DNA from: Evtepia gabavorous | GTDB lineage: Bacteria; Bacillota; Clostridia; Oscillospirales; Oscillospiraceae | Reading direction: 5' to 3' | Length of the DNA stretch: 64,000 bases | Assembly: GCF_003425665.1 (NCBI RefSeq) | Contig: NZ_QQRQ01000004.1 | Coordinates: 124,001-188,000 of the forward strand | Made by a program: the position numbers and the translations under genes | Notes under the pieces: generated by a model | The model's database searches: none | The model's input: only the letters and a program-made list of their open reading frames with translations | Told to the model about the DNA's origin: nothing | In this document: positions 10,027-18,106 of the stretch, piece after piece | Layout: each line of letters opens with the position of its first letter | How positions within the stretch are numbered: position 1 is the stretch's first letter

Positions 10027-10073
10027 GGGGGCAAAGCGGTTTTTTGTAGGAAGAACCTTCATAGTTTATTTAC

Positions 10074-10112
10074 AGACGCTTCCAAGAACGTTCATCTTGG
10101 AGGCGTCTTTTC
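10074..10112 (+). terminator. Intrinsic terminator after the two-component system
   Basis: Arms AGACGCTTCCAAGA (10074-10087) and TCTTGGAGGCGTCT (10095-10108) form a 14-bp stem with one G-T pair and a 7-nt loop, followed by TTTTC. Confidence 0.85.
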
Positions 10113-10143
10113 TAAGTTAAATCTAAAGTAGTTTTCGTAAAAT
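10111..10143 (+). promoter_or_regulatory. Candidate regulated promoter of the VTC-DUF4956-CotH operon with direct repeats
   Basis: TAAAAT (10138-10143) looks like a -10, but the -35 position has no consensus. Instead two direct repeats, TCTAAGT (10111) and TCTAAAGT (10122), sit 11 bp apart over it. That is the usual spacing for tandem sites of OmpR-family activators, and such a gene lies just upstream. Binding is inferred, not shown. Confidence 0.45.
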
Positions 10144-10174
10144 TTCGGTGAAGTCACGGAAAGGAGTGAGGTCC

Positions 10175-10846
10175 ATGGACCTACGCCATGAATGGAAACA
10201 CCGGATCAATGTGGAGGATTTGATTCTTCTGCGGCAGCGACTACGGCTGCTGGCCAAGCCGGATCCCTATGCGGTAGGGGGATGCTATCATATCCGCAGC
10301 CTCTATTTCGATACCCCTTCAGACAAAGCCTTGCGGGAGAAGCTGGATGGGGTCAATGGCCGGGAGAAGTTTCGTATCCGCTGCTACAACAGAGACTTCT
10401 CTTTGATTCATCTGGAGAAGAAAAGCAAGCGGAATGGTTTGGGGCGTAAGGAGAAGGTACGTCTGACCCCAGACCAGGTGCAAGCTCTGATGAACGGGGA
10501 GACAAACTGGATGATGGCCAGCGGCAATCCTCTGCTGCAAGAGCTCTGCTGCAAGATGAAGTTACAAGGGCTGCGTCCCCGTACTTTAGTGGACTATATT
10601 CGGGAGCCCTTCGTCTATGGCCCTGGCAATGTCCGGGTGACTCTGGACCATCAACTACGCACAGGGCTGCGGTGTGTGGATTTTTTAAATCCAGAGTGTA
10701 TTACCATTCCCGCCCGGGATGCCACCGCCATTCTGGAGGTCAAATGGGACGCGTTTCTCCCCGACGTGATTCGGGATGCTGTGCAGATTCCCCGCCGTCG
10801 GGCAGAGGCATTTTCTAAATATGCCGTTTGCCGCATGTATGATTGA
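10175..10846 (+). CDS. VTC-domain (polyphosphate polymerase-like) protein
   Basis: A 223-aa soluble protein of the VTC family, related to the catalytic domain of yeast Vtc4, a tunnel-fold (CYTH/TTM) enzyme that polymerises phosphate from ATP. Visible are the N-terminal EWKHRI strand (E-x-K type), IRSLYFDT, KFRIRCYN, a basic segment LEKKSKRNGLGRKEKVRL, RPRTLVDYIREPF, RVTLDH and AILEVKWD. These provide the alternating Arg/Lys and Glu residues expected to line the tunnel, so it is probably catalytic. ATG 10175 has AAAGGAG upstream. It heads a three-gene operon with DUF4956 and CotH. Polyphosphate activity of the bacterial members is inferred from the fold. Confidence 0.85.
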   Translation: MDLRHEWKHRINVEDLILLRQRLRLLAKPDPYAVGGCYHIRSLYFDTPSDKALREKLDGVNGREKFRIRCYNRDFSLIHLEKKSKRNGLGRKEKVRLTPDQVQALMNGETNWMMASGNPLLQELCCKMKLQGLRPRTLVDYIREPFVYGPGNVRVTLDHQLRTGLRCVDFLNPECITIPARDATAILEVKWDAFLPDVIRDAVQIPRRRAEAFSKYAVCRMYD

Positions 10847-10863
10847 GAAAGGAACTGTTTTTT

Positions 10864-11538
10864 ATGACAACGTTCAGCGATATTTTCAAGTCCAGCTTTA
10901 TGGAGAACTTGTCCAGCGTCAGTATTCCAGACGCCCTTATTGCCTTGGCTCTGGCGTTTGCTCTGGGGCTGTTCATTTTTCTGATTTATAAAAAAACCTA
11001 TGCTGGAGTTATGTATTCTTCAGGATTTGGGGTTACGCTCCTGGCTCTGACCATGATCACCACTTTGGTCATTCTGGCCGTTACATCCAATGTGGTCTTG
11101 TCCCTGGGCATGGTGGGTGCCCTGTCTATCGTGCGCTTCCGTACGGCCATCAAAGAGCCTTTGGACATTGCTTTTCTCTTCTGGTCCATTGCAGTTGGCA
11201 TTGTCTTGGCGGCAGGGATGATTCCTCTGGCCGTCCTTGGCAGCGGGGTGATTGGGGTTATTCTTTTGGCCTTTGCCAACCGCAAACCCCATGTGCGCCC
11301 CTATATCGCCGTACTTCAGTGTGACGGCCAGGCAAGCGAACACCGGGCGGTAGAGTATTTGAAAACCCAGGTTCAACGGTGCGTGGTTAAGAGCAAAACG
11401 GCGCAGCAGGGAAGTGTGGAACTCAACTTGGAGGTCCGGCTGAAGGGTGATGGAACAGATTTTATCAATGATATTGCTGCCCTGGAGGGGGTCCGCAGTG
11501 CTGTGCTGGTCAGCTACAACGGAGACTACATGGGATAA
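10864..11538 (+). CDS. DUF4956 integral membrane protein
   Basis: A 224-aa protein. About four transmembrane helices (residues 20-42, 45-75, 85-125, 125-145) are followed by a soluble C-terminal domain of about 80 residues. The motif GALSIVRFRTAIKEP between helices is characteristic of DUF4956, a family of unknown function that regularly accompanies VTC and CotH proteins. ATG 10864 is preceded by GAAAGGAA. A topology with the polar tail in the cytoplasm next to the VTC enzyme is plausible. It might form the membrane conduit or anchor for the polymerase, by analogy with yeast VTC (inference). Confidence 0.85.
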   Translation: MTTFSDIFKSSFMENLSSVSIPDALIALALAFALGLFIFLIYKKTYAGVMYSSGFGVTLLALTMITTLVILAVTSNVVLSLGMVGALSIVRFRTAIKEPLDIAFLFWSIAVGIVLAAGMIPLAVLGSGVIGVILLAFANRKPHVRPYIAVLQCDGQASEHRAVEYLKTQVQRCVVKSKTAQQGSVELNLEVRLKGDGTDFINDIAALEGVRSAVLVSYNGDYMG

Positions 11539-11550
11539 GGAGGCGGACCA

Positions 11551-13347
11551 ATGTCAACCCACAAGCACATTGATCGCATTGCACTTCTGATAATCCTGAC
11601 GGTTCTGGCTGGTGTTCTGATCCTTTTTGCCGGAATGGGAGCCAGTGGCGAACGGACTGGGATGGAAAAAGAATATGAGACCGGTCTCTTCAGTACCGAC
11701 CAGGTCCACACCATTGAGATTACCATGGATGACTGGGAAGGTTTTCTGGAGGACTGCGAGAATGAGGAATACGTCATGTGCGATGTGACCATCGACGGCC
11801 AGACAGTCCGGGAGGTGGGAATCCGCGCCAAAGGAAATACCTCCCTGACCCAAGTCAAAAACTATGGCAACGATCGGTACAGTTTTAAACTGGAATTTGA
11901 CCATTATCAAGATGGTATCCAATATCAGGGATTGGATAAGTTGAATCTGAACAACATTATTCAGGATAACACTTACATGAAGGATTACTTGAGCTATCGG
12001 ATGATGCAGGAGTTCGGAGTGGACGCGCCTCTGTGCAGCTATGCGTATATCACCGTCAACGGAGAGGAATGGGGGCTCTACTTGGCGGTGGAAGGAGTAG
12101 AGGAGAGCTTCCTGGAGCGCAACTACGGCGATGGCTCCGGGGAACTTTACAAACCTGACAGCGTCATGAGCATGGGCGACGGGGAAGTCGGGGGTGACGT
12201 TGAACTGCCGGCAGACTTCGACTTTTCTCATTTGACGCCCCCCAACGGACAGAAAGCGGGAGAGGACAGCCAAACAGACTCTGCCCAGACCCAGGCAGAA
12301 CAGGGTATCTCCCAGGGGGACATCCAGGGTACGGACGACTGGAATCAGGAGGAAATGCCTCCAGCCATGCCCCAGGGAGAACTGCCGGAGGGAATGGAAG
12401 AATTTGACCCCGGCCAGGGCGGTGGTATGGGGGGCATGAGTTCCGACGATGTGAAACTCATTTATACTGACGACGCGTTCAGCAGCTATTCCAATATCTT
12501 TGAAAACGCCAAGACTGCGGTAACTGACCAGGATAAAACCCGGCTGATCCGGTCTTTGAAAACTCTCAACGAAGGGGAAGATATCTCTTCCGTGGTGAAT
12601 GTGGAAGAGGTCATGCGCTACTTTGTGGTCCACAACTTTGTCTGCAATTACGACAGCTACACCGGGATGATAGTCCACAACTATTACCTCTATGAAGAGG
12701 ATGGTGTGCTGTCCATGATCCCCTGGGACTATAACCTGGCCTTTGGAGGCTTCCTGGGGGGCAGCGACGCCACCAGTGTGGTCAATGATCCCATTGACTC
12801 CCCGGTCTCCAGCGGCAGCACCGAGGACCGGCCTATGGTAGCTTGGATTTTCCAGGAGGAGACCTATACGCAGCAGTACCATGCCCTTTATGACCAGTTT
12901 ATCACGACATATTTTGAAAGCGGCGCTTTTGAGACAGAGTTTGACCAAGTGTCGGCTATGATTGCACCCTATGTGGAAAGAGACCCCACCAAGTTTTGTA
13001 CCTATGACGAATTTGAAACGGGGGTTTCAACCCTGAAAGCCTTCTGCCAGCTTCGGGCCCAGAGTATTCGAGGCCAGCTGGATGGGACCATTCCTTCTAC
13101 CACGGATGGCCAGCAGGCAGATGACAGCGCGCTGGTAGATGTTTCTTCCCTGTCCATTTCTGACATGGGGGAGGGAATGGAAGGCGCACAGGCCATCGGT
13201 GGTATGGGTCCCATGGGTGGCGACCAGGGAAGGGAAGAAAGACAGCCGCCGGGCAGGTCTGACAGCACGCAAGAAAGGGAGGCATCCCAGAGTGAGGGAG
13301 AAAAACCAACCGAACAAGAGGAGGGAGGGATAGAACAGGGGCGGTGA
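11551..13347 (+). CDS. CotH kinase family protein, membrane-anchored
   Basis: A 598-aa protein. An N-terminal transmembrane anchor (about 10-31) is followed by the CotH domain (about 48-540), with the core GIRAKGNTSL, the LDKLNLNNIIQDNTYMKDYL catalytic loop and WDYNLAFGG. CotH proteins are atypical secreted protein kinases, first known from spore coats. The domain is interrupted at about 215-300 by a low-complexity Gln/Glu/Gly-rich insert, and the C-terminus (about 545-598) is an acidic, Gly- and Glu-rich tail. It follows DUF4956 by 12 bp with GGAGG. Its target is unknown; here it is tied to the VTC/DUF4956 pair rather than to spore coat genes. Confidence 0.88.
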   Translation: MSTHKHIDRIALLIILTVLAGVLILFAGMGASGERTGMEKEYETGLFSTDQVHTIEITMDDWEGFLEDCENEEYVMCDVTIDGQTVREVGIRAKGNTSLTQVKNYGNDRYSFKLEFDHYQDGIQYQGLDKLNLNNIIQDNTYMKDYLSYRMMQEFGVDAPLCSYAYITVNGEEWGLYLAVEGVEESFLERNYGDGSGELYKPDSVMSMGDGEVGGDVELPADFDFSHLTPPNGQKAGEDSQTDSAQTQAEQGISQGDIQGTDDWNQEEMPPAMPQGELPEGMEEFDPGQGGGMGGMSSDDVKLIYTDDAFSSYSNIFENAKTAVTDQDKTRLIRSLKTLNEGEDISSVVNVEEVMRYFVVHNFVCNYDSYTGMIVHNYYLYEEDGVLSMIPWDYNLAFGGFLGGSDATSVVNDPIDSPVSSGSTEDRPMVAWIFQEETYTQQYHALYDQFITTYFESGAFETEFDQVSAMIAPYVERDPTKFCTYDEFETGVSTLKAFCQLRAQSIRGQLDGTIPSTTDGQQADDSALVDVSSLSISDMGEGMEGAQAIGGMGPMGGDQGREERQPPGRSDSTQEREASQSEGEKPTEQEEGGIEQGR

Positions 13348-13429
13348 GATGGCTTTTCGGGAGGGCACCCCAATTGACAAGGGGATGATTTCAGGGGAAT
13401 AAAATCGGATTTCAAAGGGGTCCCGCGCA

Positions 13430-13458
13430 TTGACAAGGGGGGCGGAATTGAGTAAAAT
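13430..13458 (+). promoter_or_regulatory. Promoter of rnpB
   Basis: TTGACA (13430-13435), 17 bp, TAAAAT (13453-13458), placing the start of transcription almost exactly at the 5' end of the RNase P RNA. The 12-mer ATTGACAAGGGG containing the -35 also occurs 56 bp upstream (13373-13384), followed by another TAAAAT at a too-long 20-bp spacing. Confidence 0.88.
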
Positions 13459-13464
13459 AAAAGA

Positions 13465-13807
13465 GCAAGCAAGCTGGACAGCCGCGGGGGCAGGCCGAAA
13501 GGCCGTCCGTGAGGAAAGTCCGGGCTCCATAGGGCAAGAATAACGGGTAACGCCCGCCGAAGGCGACTTCAGGACAAGTGCAACAGAGAGATACCGCCCG
13601 GCTCCGGCTGGGTAAGGGTGGAAAGGTGAGGTAAGAGCTCACCCGCCGGCGCGGAAGTGTCCGGTGCTGTAAACTCTATTCGGAGCAACACCGTGGAGGG
13701 GAACATGACTGGCCCGGTCTCCCCGGGGAGGTGGCTGGAGCGTGCCGGCAACGGCACGCCTAGATAGATGGCTGTCAAAACAGAACCCGGCTTACAGGCT
13801 TACTTGC
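13465..13807 (+). ncRNA. rnpB: RNase P RNA component (bacterial class A)
   Basis: The catalytic RNA that trims tRNA 5' ends. The conserved 5' core (GAGGAAAGTCCGGGCTCC) and 3' core (ACAGAACCCGGCTTA) are both present. So are the universally conserved ACAGAGAG-type joining sequences and paired elements such as AAGAGCTCACC. The ends were set by helix P1: GCAAGCAAGC (13465-13474) pairs with GCTTACTTGC (13798-13807). Length is about 343 nt. It has its own promoter and a strong terminator. Confidence 0.95.
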
Positions 13808-13824
13808 ACCAAACCCACCATTCG

Positions 13825-13871
13825 AAAGACCCACGCGGTCCCTGCCAGCGGCGGGGCCTGGTGGGTCTTTT
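13825..13871 (+). terminator. Intrinsic terminator after rnpB
   Basis: A long hairpin: outer arms AAAGACCCAC / GTGGGTCTTT with an inner GC-rich stem (GGTCCCTGCC / GGCGGGGCC), ending in TTTT. Confidence 0.85.
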
Positions 13872-13907
13872 GAAAAGGGAAAGATCATCCCATGAAGGAG
13901 GAACGGC

Positions 13908-14507
13908 ATGCACTATCCAGTGATTACCATTTCCAGAGAATATGGCTCCGGGGGCCGGGCCATCGGTGAGCGGCTGGCCAAGGAGCTTGGGGTCCCGTTC
14001 TATGACAAGGAACTCATCTTTATGGCGGCCAAGGAGAGCGGCCTGTCGGAGGAGTACATCAAGAAAACCGAGCAGATGAAGTCCACCAGCTTTCTCTATG
14101 GCCTGTACATGAGCGCCCAGCAGCTGCCCATGAACGACCAAATCTTTTTGGTGCAGAGCAAGATCATCCGCCAGGTGGCCCAGGAGGGGCCCTGCGTGAT
14201 CGTCGGCCGCTGCGCGGACTATGTCCTGCGGGAGCGGAAGGATCTGCTGAGCGTTTTCATCCACGCGCCGGTGGCCTTCCGGGCGGACCGGGCCCAGAAG
14301 GTCTATGAGAAAGAGGCCGGAAATATGGAGGACTTTGTCCGCAAAAAGGATAAGAAGCGGGCCGCTTTCTACAACTATTTTTCCCAGAATAAGTGGGGGG
14401 ACGCCCGCCATTACCACCTGGCCATCAGCAGTGTCTATGGGGTGGATTTTGCCGTGGAAGTCCTGAAGCATGCGGCGGAATCCTTCCCGGGGGGGACGGA
14501 AAAATGA
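13908..14507 (+). CDS. Cytidylate kinase-like family protein
   Basis: A 199-aa P-loop protein of the cytidylate-kinase-like family common in Clostridia. The N-terminus VITISREYGSGGRAIGERLA carries the glycine-rich nucleotide loop, and IVGRCADYVL and FIHAPVAFRADR resemble the NMP-kinase lid/base regions. It is shorter than, and distinct from, true Cmk, so the substrate is uncertain. Its stop overlaps the start of the MATE exporter (ATGA), implying coordinated expression. No dedicated promoter is evident after the rnpB terminator. Confidence 0.85.
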   Translation: MHYPVITISREYGSGGRAIGERLAKELGVPFYDKELIFMAAKESGLSEEYIKKTEQMKSTSFLYGLYMSAQQLPMNDQIFLVQSKIIRQVAQEGPCVIVGRCADYVLRERKDLLSVFIHAPVAFRADRAQKVYEKEAGNMEDFVRKKDKKRAAFYNYFSQNKWGDARHYHLAISSVYGVDFAVEVLKHAAESFPGGTEK

Positions 14508-15889
14508 ACCAGCAGCCCCAACCGGCCCAGGAAAATAAAATGGGTGTTATGCCCGTCCACCGGTTGCTGCTGACCATGTCGGGGCCCATGATGCTCTCCA
14601 TGCTCATCCAGGCCCTGTACAACGTTGTAGACAGTATGTTTGTCTCTTACATCAGCGAGGCCGCGCTGACCGCGGTCTCTCTGGCGTATCCCATGCAGAA
14701 CCTGATGATCGCCGTGGCCACCGGCACCGGCGTGGGCATCAACGCCTTGCTCTCCCGGAACCTGGGGGAGAAGAATTTTGTCATGGCGAATCGAACGGCC
14801 GGCAACGCCATCTTTTTGGGGTTGGTGAGTTACGGCGTCTTCGCGCTCCTGGGGGTCTTTGGCTCCCGCTTGTATTTCACGGCCCAAGTGGAGGACCCTG
14901 AGATCATTGCCTTGGGGTGCGATTACCTGTCCATCATTCTGGTCCTGTCCATTGGCTGCTTTGGCCAGGTCCTTCTGTCCCGGCTACTCCAGTCCACGGG
15001 CAAGACCTTTTACAGCATGGTCATCCAGATGGTGGGGGCGGGTCTGAACATTGTCTTGGACCCCATTATGATCTTCGGCCTGATGGGTTTTCCCCGGATG
15101 GGGGTGGCCGGCGCGGCGCTGGCCACGGTACTCAGCCAGATGGTGGGCACGGGGATGGGGCTCTATTACAACCTGCGGAAAAACCCGGAGATCCGCCTTT
15201 CCCTGTCCGGCCTGCGGCCCAGCAAGCCGGTGATTGCCCGGATTTACGGGGTGGGCATTCCGTCCATTCTGCTCCAGACGGTGTCCTCCCTGCTGATCTT
15301 CGGGCTGAACCAGATTCTGGTGACCTTCTCCGAGACCGCCACCGCTGTGTACGGGGTCTATTTTAAGCTCCAGGGCTTTGCTTTCCTGCCCATCATCGGG
15401 ATGAACAACGGCATGGTCCCCATCATTGCCTACAACTACGGCGCCCGAAAACCGGCACGCATTATGCAGACCATCAAGCTGGCCATTGCCTACGCGGTGG
15501 GCATCATGGTGGTGGCCGTGGTGGTGTTTCAGATCTTTCCGGTCCAACTGCTGGGCGTGTTCCAGGCCTCGGAGGAGATGCTGGCCATTGGTGTGCCTGC
15601 CCTGCGGACTTTGAGCCTGTGCTTTTTGGTGGGCGGCTTCACCATTGTCGCCTCCTCGGTGTTCCAGGCCCTGGGGAAGGGGCTGCTGAGCATGTCCATC
15701 TCTATTTTCCGCCAGTTGGTGCTGGTGCTCCCGCTGGCCTACCTGTTTTCCCTGACGGGAGAGCTCAACCTGGTCTGGTGGTCCTTCCCGGTGGCAGAAG
15801 TCCTGGCTGGGGCGTTGGCGGCCTTCTATCTCAGGCGGGCCTACCGGCGGGTGATCCGTCCGCTGGCGCAGGAGGATTACCGCTTCTGA
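14504..15889 (+). CDS. MATE family efflux transporter
   Basis: A 461-aa integral membrane antiporter with about twelve helices arranged as two six-helix halves. MMLSMLIQALYNVVDSMFVSYISEAALTAVSLAYP at the start and the matching segment IPSILLQTVSSLLIFGLNQILV in the second half are typical of MatE repeats, as is the PIIGMNNGMVPIIAYNYGA motif. Members extrude drugs or metabolites using Na+ or H+. ATG 14504 overlaps the preceding stop; the longer frame from 14393 has no ribosome site. The specificity cannot be inferred. Confidence 0.93.
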   Translation: MNQQPQPAQENKMGVMPVHRLLLTMSGPMMLSMLIQALYNVVDSMFVSYISEAALTAVSLAYPMQNLMIAVATGTGVGINALLSRNLGEKNFVMANRTAGNAIFLGLVSYGVFALLGVFGSRLYFTAQVEDPEIIALGCDYLSIILVLSIGCFGQVLLSRLLQSTGKTFYSMVIQMVGAGLNIVLDPIMIFGLMGFPRMGVAGAALATVLSQMVGTGMGLYYNLRKNPEIRLSLSGLRPSKPVIARIYGVGIPSILLQTVSSLLIFGLNQILVTFSETATAVYGVYFKLQGFAFLPIIGMNNGMVPIIAYNYGARKPARIMQTIKLAIAYAVGIMVVAVVVFQIFPVQLLGVFQASEEMLAIGVPALRTLSLCFLVGGFTIVASSVFQALGKGLLSMSISIFRQLVLVLPLAYLFSLTGELNLVWWSFPVAEVLAGALAAFYLRRAYRRVIRPLAQEDYRF

Positions 15890-16199
15890 TCCAAGGGGAG
15901 AATTTCCTTCAGGTGTATTAGAAATGTGTAGTATAAAAACTAAGAATTTAGTTAATCAGTCCGATTTATTTTGTTGAAATTAGGCAGTATCATTGAGTAT
16001 ATAGATTAATGGGTCTGCGGCAAAGGAAAGCGGAAAAAACGCAAACCAGCGCCCTTTCTTGGCTGGATTCCCCTTAATTATATTGAGAACAGTTGCCCTG
16101 CCTCCGGGCCTCCGGGGAATGGGCAGTGTTTTAGCTTGCTCTGCACAGAGCGGGCGATTTTGTCAGCGCAACTCGAATTTATTATGGAGGTAGATTATC
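15890..16199. other. 310-bp leader region upstream of the acyl-CoA dehydrogenase
   Basis: AT-rich compared with its flanks and without a coding frame. It holds a weak promoter-like pair (TTGAAA then GTATAT, 17 bp apart, near 15973-16001), two small hairpins (CTGCC...GGGCAG near 16097-16128 and GCTCTG CA CAGAGC near 16137-16150) and a GGAGG site directly before ATG 16200. The long structured leader may carry RNA-level control. No known riboswitch was recognised. Confidence 0.5.
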
Positions 16200-17366
16200 A
16201 TGCGGTTACTGACTGAAGAACAGAAGCATTGGGTAGAAGTGATTGGCGATTTCTGCAAGAAGGAAATTGAGCCCATCATGCTGGATTGGGACAAGGTTGT
16301 TGACCCTTCCAAGGCAATCCCCTTTGAGCCCTATGCAAAGGCGTTCAAGCTGGGCCTGAACTCCTTCGAGATTCCCAAGGAGTACGGCGGCAACAAGGTC
16401 GACCTGGCTACCGCTGAGGTTATGTACGAAGAGATGGGCTACTATGACGGCAACTTCGCTTCCGTCATGCAGACCACCAACCTGGCTCTGAAGCCCATTC
16501 TGATCGGCGGCACCCCCGAGCAGGTTCAGTACTTCTCCAAGCACATCCTGGAGGGCAAGGGCTACGCTGCGTTCGCTCTGACCGAGCCCCAGTCCGGTTC
16601 CGACGCTTCCAACGTGAAGACCACTGCTGTCAAGGACGGCGACGAGTGGGTCATCAACGGTGAGAAGTGCTTCATCACCAACGGCGGCGAGGCCGACATC
16701 GTCTGCGTGTTCGCTTCTACCGATCCCACCGCTGGCACCAAGGGCATCTCTGCTTTCATGGTTCCCACCAGCACCCCCGGCTTCTCTGTCACCAAGTATG
16801 AGGACAAGAGCGGCTTCCGTACCATCTCCACCTGCTCCCTGAAGTTCGACAACGTCCGTGTTCCCGCTGCCAACCTGGTTGGTGGTGAGGCTGGCCTGGG
16901 CAAGGGCTTCGGCTTCGCTATGAAGACCCTGGACAAGTCCCGTGCTTGCGTGGGTGCTCTGGCTGTTGGTATCGCTCGCCGCGCTCTGGACGAGGCCATT
17001 GCTTTCGTCAAGGAGAGAGTCACCTTCGGTGCTCCTGTTTCCAAGCGTCAGGGCATTCAGTGGATGATCGCTGACATGGCCACCAAGATTGAGGCTTCCC
17101 GTCAGCTGGTCTCCCACGCCAACGACCTGCAGAGCAAGGGCCTGCCCTTCTCCAAGGAAGCTGCTATGGCTAAGATGTTCGCTACCCAGTCCGCTATGGA
17201 AGTCTGCACCGACGCCATCCAGCTGATGGGCGGCAAGGGCTACATGAAGGAAGACTGCGTGGAGAAGCTGTTCCGCGACATCAAGGCTTACTGCATCTTC
17301 GAGGGCACCAACCAGATCCAGAAGATCGTTATCTCTGGCGCTGTTCTGTCCGGCAAGGGCCACTAA
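16200..17366 (+). CDS. Acyl-CoA dehydrogenase
   Basis: A 388-aa FAD-dependent enzyme introducing an alpha-beta double bond into an acyl-CoA and passing electrons to electron-transfer flavoprotein. Family signatures are FALTEPQSGSDASNVKT, WVINGEKCFITNGGEAD, the RVTFGAPVSKRQGIQ helix, QLMGGKGYMKEDCVEKLFRDIKAYCIFEGTNQIQ, with the FEGT glutamate as the likely catalytic base. It is transcribed alone and flanked by a structured leader and a strong terminator; no etfAB or crotonase gene adjoins. Codon use is far more biased than in its neighbours (GCT for Ala, CTG for Leu, TCC for Ser), suggesting very high expression. The substrate (butyryl-, glutaryl- or branched acyl-CoA) is not resolvable here. 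Confidence 0.93.
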   Translation: MRLLTEEQKHWVEVIGDFCKKEIEPIMLDWDKVVDPSKAIPFEPYAKAFKLGLNSFEIPKEYGGNKVDLATAEVMYEEMGYYDGNFASVMQTTNLALKPILIGGTPEQVQYFSKHILEGKGYAAFALTEPQSGSDASNVKTTAVKDGDEWVINGEKCFITNGGEADIVCVFASTDPTAGTKGISAFMVPTSTPGFSVTKYEDKSGFRTISTCSLKFDNVRVPAANLVGGEAGLGKGFGFAMKTLDKSRACVGALAVGIARRALDEAIAFVKERVTFGAPVSKRQGIQWMIADMATKIEASRQLVSHANDLQSKGLPFSKEAAMAKMFATQSAMEVCTDAIQLMGGKGYMKEDCVEKLFRDIKAYCIFEGTNQIQKIVISGAVLSGKGH

Positions 17367-17409
17367 TTTACTTAGTGTTTCGCGCTTGGCGCGGAAAACG
17401 TGTCTAACA

Positions 17410-17444
17410 AAAAGATCCAGCCGATTTCGGCTGGATCTTTTTTT
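17410..17444 (+). terminator. Intrinsic terminator after the acyl-CoA dehydrogenase
   Basis: Stem GATCCAGCCG (17414-17423) / CGGCTGGATC (17428-17437) with a 4-nt loop and a seven-T tail. Confidence 0.92.
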
Positions 17445-17482
17445 GCTGAAACACCGCCGGCGCAGCCGGAGGAGGGGAGAGG

Positions 17483-18019
17483 TTACCGCTGGGGAAGACG
17501 GGCTTTCTTTCCCCGGAGGTCAAAGCGATAGATGGCCACGGCAAAGGAAATGAGGGCGCAGACCTCCACCAGAGCGCAGCTGTACGCCCCTGTGATCAAG
17601 TTATACGCCAGCAGCGGCGGGGAGTTGAGAAGAAAAAGCAGGCGGGTCCGGGGCATGTTGTGGGTCCACAGGGCCAAGGTGGTGCAGGCCATGGACAGGC
17701 AGGGGAGCAGGCAGTAGAGGCCATCCCAGGTGAGCAGGGCGCAGCCCGCGTACAGACCCAGTAGGAGTGCCACCCAGCCCCGGCTTTTGGCCCAGGGCTT
17801 ATCGTTATGGTAGCAGAGAACGGCCCGAAACAACCCAACGCCGTTGGTCAGAACCGCCGTGTAGGCCCCCAGCAGCCCATAGTGGCAGGCCCAGAGGACC
17901 GAGCAGACCATCTGAAGGCGCAGAATCCGCAGCCGGCTGCCACTCTGCAAAGAGGTGAAGCAGACAATGGAGGGGACCAGGCCCAAGGCTTGAATGGCAA
18001 GGAAGGAAACAGCAGACAT
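17483..18019 (-). CDS. YgjV-family inner membrane protein
   Basis: A 178-aa hydrophobic protein with about five or six short transmembrane helices, resembling the YgjV family (unknown function): VSFLAIQALGLVPSIVCFTSLQ at the start, followed by a charged LRILRLQMVCSVLWACHYGLLGAYTAV stretch. It is divergent from the Crp/Fnr regulator at 18107. In other Clostridia this membrane family is often paired with such a regulator, so control by the neighbour is plausible but unproven. Start ATG 18019; no strong ribosome site is visible. Confidence 0.75.
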   Translation of the reverse strand: MSAVSFLAIQALGLVPSIVCFTSLQSGSRLRILRLQMVCSVLWACHYGLLGAYTAVLTNGVGLFRAVLCYHNDKPWAKSRGWVALLLGLYAGCALLTWDGLYCLLPCLSMACTTLALWTHNMPRTRLLFLLNSPPLLAYNLITGAYSCALVEVCALISFAVAIYRFDLRGKKARLPQR

Positions 18020-18106
18020 AGGATACCCCCTGATCAGCGTGATGGTTCCATTTTACCCAATTTTGTGGTAGAGTCATAGGAGAAATCTCACAGAGGAGGG
18101 ACGAAT

